Source: Flagellimonas oceanensis
GTDB lineage: Bacteria; Bacteroidota; Bacteroidia; Flavobacteriales; Flavobacteriaceae
Length of the DNA stretch: 64,000 bases
Assembly: GCF_003992595.1 (NCBI RefSeq)
Contig: NZ_RZNA01000040.1
Coordinates: 124,001-188,000, forward strand
Reading direction: 5' to 3'
The translations under genes were made by a program, and so were the position numbers. Each line of letters starts with the position of its first letter. Within the stretch, counting starts at the first letter, position 1. Positions 60,606 through 64,000 of the stretch are shown here, in pieces. The notes beneath the pieces are model-generated. The model was not told where the DNA came from. It saw only the letters and a list, made by a program, of their open reading frames with translations, and made no database searches.

Positions 60606-60846
60606 GGTATTGGGCTGTTTCGATTAGGACGATTCATTTTAGCCTTTGTTACAGGCTTTTAAATGAGCCAAGACTACATGATGTAAATCGTTTTATATGT
60701 GGCATTTGCCCATCCCGATCTGAGTTTAGCGTAGAGAGGCAATGTTGATGATTGGGACGAACACCGTTTGCCATTGCTCAAAACCAAATTCAGTTTGATG
60801 GTTTAACGCATGAAAACGGAAAGAAGGTTAGAAAAGAGAAGAATGA

Positions 60847-61362
60847 CTAAATCTTCTTCATCTGCTGCTGCATCATCTTGATTTGGTCGGTAAGCATGTT
60901 GTTCTTGTCCAACTTCTTGGCCTCGCTCAACAATTGGGTGGCTTCACGCTTTCTGCGCTTTTGCATAGCAATGCCAGCCAAGCTCAATTTGGCCATGGCC
61001 ACATCATAATCCATGGTCAAACCGTATTTCAATGCCTTTTTAAAGTACTTCTCGGCTTGGGTCAAGTTTTTTTGTGAGTAGATGATACCGTGCAAGTAGT
61101 TGTAGTAACCCACTTGTTTTTTGATCAAAGCGGACTCCGGGTTCTTTATTTTATCAAGCCACGCTTGTACTCCATCCAAATCCTGCTTTCTCATTTTAAG
61201 AAAGGCCAAAAGGATAAACTCATTTCTGAAATAAAGAAAGATGAATACTAGGGAGAGCAAGATCAATGCGATTCCGTTGCCAATGTTGCCTTCCACAAAC
61301 TGGTAAACGGCATAAGCAATGATAAGAACGGCAATGACGAGCTTGATATTTTTATTGAACAT
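60847..61362 (-). CDS. Membrane protein with TPR-like helices (DUF2892-type N-terminus)
   Basis: 171 aa. Two N-terminal membrane helices (LVIAVLIIAYAVYQFV, IGNGIALILLSLVFIFLYF), then helical repeats: YNYLHGIIYSQKNLTQAEKYFKKALKYG and VAMAKLSLAGIAMQKRRKREATQLLSEAKKLD are TPR-like. Homologues in Flavobacteriia carry the DUF2892 label (from memory). Probably a scaffold facing the cytoplasm. It is divergent from rpmH; a -7 element TACTTTTG lies 37 bp before the ATG. A degraded copy of its 3' end lies at 59290. Confidence 0.75.
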   Translation of the reverse strand: MFNKNIKLVIAVLIIAYAVYQFVEGNIGNGIALILLSLVFIFLYFRNEFILLAFLKMRKQDLDGVQAWLDKIKNPESALIKKQVGYYNYLHGIIYSQKNLTQAEKYFKKALKYGLTMDYDVAMAKLSLAGIAMQKRRKREATQLLSEAKKLDKNNMLTDQIKMMQQQMKKI

Positions 61363-61398
61363 ATTGTCTAGTGATTTTTACCTTTAGTTAAGCGCTGG

Positions 61399-61406
61399 CA
61401 AAAGTA
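61399..61406 (-). promoter_or_regulatory. -7 element TACTTTTG of the TPR-like gene
   Basis: An exact minus-strand TAnnTTTG match, 36 bp upstream of ATG 61362. No TTG at the -33 distance. Confidence 0.45.
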
Positions 61407-61439
61407 CTAAAAACTTAATTAAATATTTTAAGTTTGGGC

Positions 61440-61469
61440 TTGCCAAAGTAAAAAGTCTTCGTATATTTG
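61440..61469 (+). promoter_or_regulatory. rpmH promoter TTG-N19-TATATTTG
   Basis: TTG 61440-61442, 19-bp spacer, TATATTTG 61462-61469, then CGCCC. A full consensus match with the same geometry as the rpmE2 promoter; leader about 55 nt. Confidence 0.82.
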
Positions 61470-61531
61470 CGCCCAGAATTTTTTAGGGAAGATTAATTTC
61501 CCATCAACAAAATCCATAAAACAGTTCGGAA

Positions 61532-61690
61532 ATGAAAAGAACGTATCAACCATCCAAAAGGAAGAGAAGAAACAAGCATGGTTTTAGGGAGCGCATGGCG
61601 ACTGCCAATGGTAGAAAAGTTCTTGCGAGAAGAAGAGCCAAAGGAAGAAAAAGATTAACTGTTTCCTCTGAGCCAAGACATAAAAAATAA
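61532..61690 (+). CDS. rpmH: 50S ribosomal protein L34
   Basis: 52 aa, ATG 61532 to TAA 61690. [35 protein letters not shown] is the unmistakable L34 sequence; the C-terminal extension [12 protein letters not shown] is typical of Bacteroidetes. It sits in the large subunit near the exit tunnel. It has a full promoter and a strong terminator. Unlike in many bacteria it is not next to dnaA or rnpA here but ahead of carB. Confidence 0.98.
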   Translation: MKRTYQPSKRKRRNKHGFRERMATANGRKVLARRRAKGRKRLTVSSEPRHKK

Positions 61691-61714
61691 TGATAGTATT
61701 TATTATTTAAATTA

Positions 61715-61748
61715 AAGGTGTTACTTTTCTAGGTAACACCTTTTTTTT
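61715..61748 (+). terminator. Rho-independent terminator of rpmH
   Basis: GGTGTTAC (61717-61724), 8-nt loop, GTAACACC (61733-61740), then eight T. Only 37 bp remain before carB, so carB may rely on read-through or on a promoter overlapping the T run. Confidence 0.9.
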
Positions 61749-61785
61749 GACATATAAGCAGATAACCGAGAAACCCCTATAGAAA

Positions 61786-64000
61786 ATGCCCAAAAGAAAA
61801 GATTTAAATTCCATTTTGATTATTGGTTCTGGTCCGATTATCATCGGTCAGGCATGTGAGTTCGATTATTCCGGTTCCCAAGCGCTTCGCTCTCTACGGG
61901 AAGATGGTATCGAAACCATTTTGATAAACAGCAATCCCGCCACCATTATGACGGATCCTGCCATGGCAGACCACGTTTATCTTAAACCTTTGACGACGAA
62001 GTCAATCATAGAGATACTACAAAAGCACCCAAATATAGATGCCGTATTGCCAACAATGGGGGGACAAACAGCATTGAACCTTTGTATTGAAGCCGATGAA
62101 AAAGGTATCTGGGAAGATTTTGGAGTGGAGATCATAGGGGTGGACATCGATGCCATCAACATTACCGAAGACCGTGAGAAGTTTAGGGAATTGATGCTCA
62201 AAATCGGAATAGGAATGCCGCCGCAGGCTTCAGCAACATCTTTCTTAAAAGGAAAGGAAATTGCCCAGGAGTTTGGGTTTCCCTTGGTGATCAGAGCTTC
62301 CTTTACACTCGGTGGAGCAGGAGCGGCCATTGTTCACGATCCAGCAGAGTTTGACGATATGTTGAGCCATGGTTTGGAAGTATCCCCAATTCACGAGGTC
62401 ATGATCGACAAAGCCTTAATGGGTTGGAAAGAATACGAGTTGGAGCTGCTACGTGACAAAAATGACAACGTAGTCATCATCTGTACCATAGAGAATATGG
62501 ACCCAATGGGTATCCACACTGGGGATTCCATTACCGTAGCACCTGCAATGACCTTGTCTGACAGAACGTTCCAGCGAATGAGGGACATGGCCATTCACAT
62601 GATGCGCAGCATAGGGGACTTCGCAGGTGGATGTAACGTTCAGTTTGCTGTAAGCCCGGATGAAAAAGAAGATATTATCGCGATTGAGATCAACCCAAGG
62701 GTTTCCCGATCTTCCGCTTTGGCATCCAAAGCTACTGGGTACCCAATTGCAAAAATCGCTGCTAAATTGGCGATTGGCTATACCTTGGATGAGTTGGACA
62801 ACCAGATTACCAAGTCCACATCAGCCTTGTTCGAACCAACTTTGGACTACGTTATCGTAAAAATACCCCGTTGGAACTTTGATAAATTCGAAGGCTCCGA
62901 CAGAACCCTTGGTCTTCAAATGAAGTCCGTAGGGGAAGTGATGGGTATCGGACGATCGTTCCAAGAAGCCTTGCACAAGGCCACACAATCCCTCGAAATC
63001 AAACGTAATGGATTGGGGGCCGATGGTAAGGGGTACAAAGACTACGAAACCATTATTGATAAATTGAGAGTACCGAGTTGGGACAGGGTATTCGTGATTT
63101 ACGATGCCATTCAGCTGGGAATTCCATTAAAACGCATCCACGAGATCACCAAGATAGATATGTGGTTCCTTAAACAATATGAGGAATTACACTTCTTGGA
63201 GATGGAAATATCAAAATACACCATAGAAAGCTTGCCAAAGGCATTGTTGCTCGAAGCCAAACAGAAAGGTTTCGCAGATAGACAGATTGCCCATATGTTG
63301 GATTGTTGGGAGAGCGAAGTGCATAGCAAGCGTATGGATTTGAACATCAACCGGGTATACAAACTGGTGGATACCTGTGCCGCCGAGTTTAAAGCAGTTA
63401 CCCCATACTACTATTCCACTTTTGAAGAAGAAATAGAAACAGCCGATGGGAAGCGCTACGTAGCCAACGACAGTGAGGTGACGGATAAGAAAAAAGTAGT
63501 AGTACTTGGTTCTGGACCTAACCGAATAGGGCAGGGGATTGAGTTTGATTACTGCTGTGTGCACGGCGTTCTGGCCGCTGCGGAATGTGGTTACGAAACC
63601 ATCATGATCAACTGTAATCCAGAAACGGTTTCCACGGATTTTGATACGGCTGACAAACTTTACTTTGAGCCCGTATTCTGGGAGCATATTTACGACATTA
63701 TCCTTCACGAAAAACCTGAAGGCGTAATTGTACAGTTGGGAGGACAAACCGCATTGAAGCTTGCCGAAAAACTGGATAAGTACGGAATCAATATTATCGG
63801 TACCAGTTTCCAATCCTTGGATTTGGCCGAGGATAGGGGAAGTTTTTCAACTTTGTTGAAAGACAACGACATTCCTTACCCAAGATTCGGTGTGGCCGAA
63901 ACAGCTGACGAAGCCTTGGATTTGGCCGAAGAACTGAAGTTTCCCTTGTTGGTAAGACCATCCTACGTATTAGGTGGACAGGGAATGAAAATCGTCATCA
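61786..64000 (+). CDS. carB: Carbamoyl-phosphate synthase large subunit (3' partial)
   Basis: ATG 61786, open to the window edge (738 codons of about 950-1070). It makes carbamoyl phosphate from glutamine-derived ammonia, bicarbonate and ATP for pyrimidine and arginine synthesis. Visible: the first ATP-grasp half (IIGSGPIIIGQACEFDYSG; SFTLGGAG; EINPRVSRSSALASKATGYP), the oligomerisation domain (about 400-560) and the start of the second half (VLGSGPNRIGQGIEFDYCC at about 573-591; LAEDRGSFS; SYVLGGQGM). The two halves arise from the family's internal duplication. No promoter is obvious after the rpmH terminator. Confidence 0.97.
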   Translation, partial: MPKRKDLNSILIIGSGPIIIGQACEFDYSGSQALRSLREDGIETILINSNPATIMTDPAMADHVYLKPLTTKSIIEILQKHPNIDAVLPTMGGQTALNLCIEADEKGIWEDFGVEIIGVDIDAINITEDREKFRELMLKIGIGMPPQASATSFLKGKEIAQEFGFPLVIRASFTLGGAGAAIVHDPAEFDDMLSHGLEVSPIHEVMIDKALMGWKEYELELLRDKNDNVVIICTIENMDPMGIHTGDSITVAPAMTLSDRTFQRMRDMAIHMMRSIGDFAGGCNVQFAVSPDEKEDIIAIEINPRVSRSSALASKATGYPIAKIAAKLAIGYTLDELDNQITKSTSALFEPTLDYVIVKIPRWNFDKFEGSDRTLGLQMKSVGEVMGIGRSFQEALHKATQSLEIKRNGLGADGKGYKDYETIIDKLRVPSWDRVFVIYDAIQLGIPLKRIHEITKIDMWFLKQYEELHFLEMEISKYTIESLPKALLLEAKQKGFADRQIAHMLDCWESEVHSKRMDLNINRVYKLVDTCAAEFKAVTPYYYSTFEEEIETADGKRYVANDSEVTDKKKVVVLGSGPNRIGQGIEFDYCCVHGVLAAAECGYETIMINCNPETVSTDFDTADKLYFEPVFWEHIYDIILHEKPEGVIVQLGGQTALKLAEKLDKYGINIIGTSFQSLDLAEDRGSFSTLLKDNDIPYPRFGVAETADEALDLAEELKFPLLVRPSYVLGGQGMKIVI

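Noticed and set aside
61749..61785. Separate promoter for carB after the rpmH terminator
   Set aside because: A TTG overlaps the terminator T run but there is no TAnnTTTG in the remaining 37 bp.
1..64000. CRISPR arrays, tRNA/rRNA genes, insertion sequences
   Set aside because: No regularly spaced repeats with spacers, cloverleaf patterns, rRNA segments or transposase genes were recognised on either strand.

Overview
The window comes from a member of the Bacteroidota, most likely a marine Flavobacteriaceae; a Muricauda/Allomuricauda-type genus is a guess. Support for this: promoters of the Bacteroidetes type (TTG, about 19 bp, TAnnTTTG), almost no Shine-Dalgarno sequences, many lipoproteins and secreted enzymes of flavobacterial families (M1, M28, S41, GH29, ThuA, DUF6515, DUF4199, DUF3861, DUF5694, FISUMP), a fused OtsAB, a single-chain PurL, and the 'GAGCGCAGTCGA' repeat family common in flavobacterial genomes.

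Layout. 0-3.7 kb: the end of a membrane protein, then a large secreted ThuA / sugar-dehydrogenase / PKD / cytochrome c fusion. 3.7-12.4 kb: a minus-strand operon of trehalose synthesis (OtsAB), a propeller/NTF2-like protein and two secreted peptidases, divergent from a GH15 hydrolase. 12.5-20.4 kb: fatty-acid beta-oxidation (MarR regulator, FadN-type bifunctional enzyme, thiolase, acyl-CoA dehydrogenase, and acyl-CoA ligase in a separate unit) with a perfect 28-bp palindrome over the marR promoter. 20.5-29 kb: purL carrying an in-frame repeat element, a 52-aa membrane ORF, an RsmB-type rRNA methyltransferase, a YCF48-like lipoprotein, a DUF6515 protein, and an ECF sigma / anti-sigma / Spy-like operon. 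29.2-36 kb: an envelope operon (DUF4199, GT2, phosphohexomutase, ABC exporter), ribosomal protein L31 type B and a GlmU-family protein.

37.3-41.2 kb is the clearest accessory module: five overlapping minus-strand genes (XRE regulator, C5-cytosine methyltransferase, D12-class adenine methyltransferase, PD-(D/E)XK nuclease candidate, HNH nuclease) that read as a two-methyltransferase, two-nuclease restriction-modification system. 41.3-52.5 kb: FISUMP protein, CocE/NonD hydrolase, an AraC-headed operon (YceI, 4,5-DOPA dioxygenase, DUF3861, SDR), S41 peptidase, a monooxygenase-like lipoprotein co-transcribed with a GH29 alpha-L-fucosidase, and DUF5694. 52.8-56.3 kb: tRNA methylthiotransferase MtaB, a small GNAT-like protein, an alpha/beta hydrolase and a lytic transglycosylase. 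56.4-60.6 kb: looser, partly AT-rich accessory genes, including a phosphatase flanked by an old imperfect duplication of the 3' end of the next gene. 61.4-64 kb: rpmH and the first two thirds of carB, which runs off the window.

No tRNA, rRNA, insertion sequence or CRISPR array was recognised. The most unusual signals are the five-gene restriction-modification cluster, the repeat element exonised in purL, the MarR operator palindrome and the fossil duplication around the phosphatase. All regulatory calls are by eye from consensus matching.
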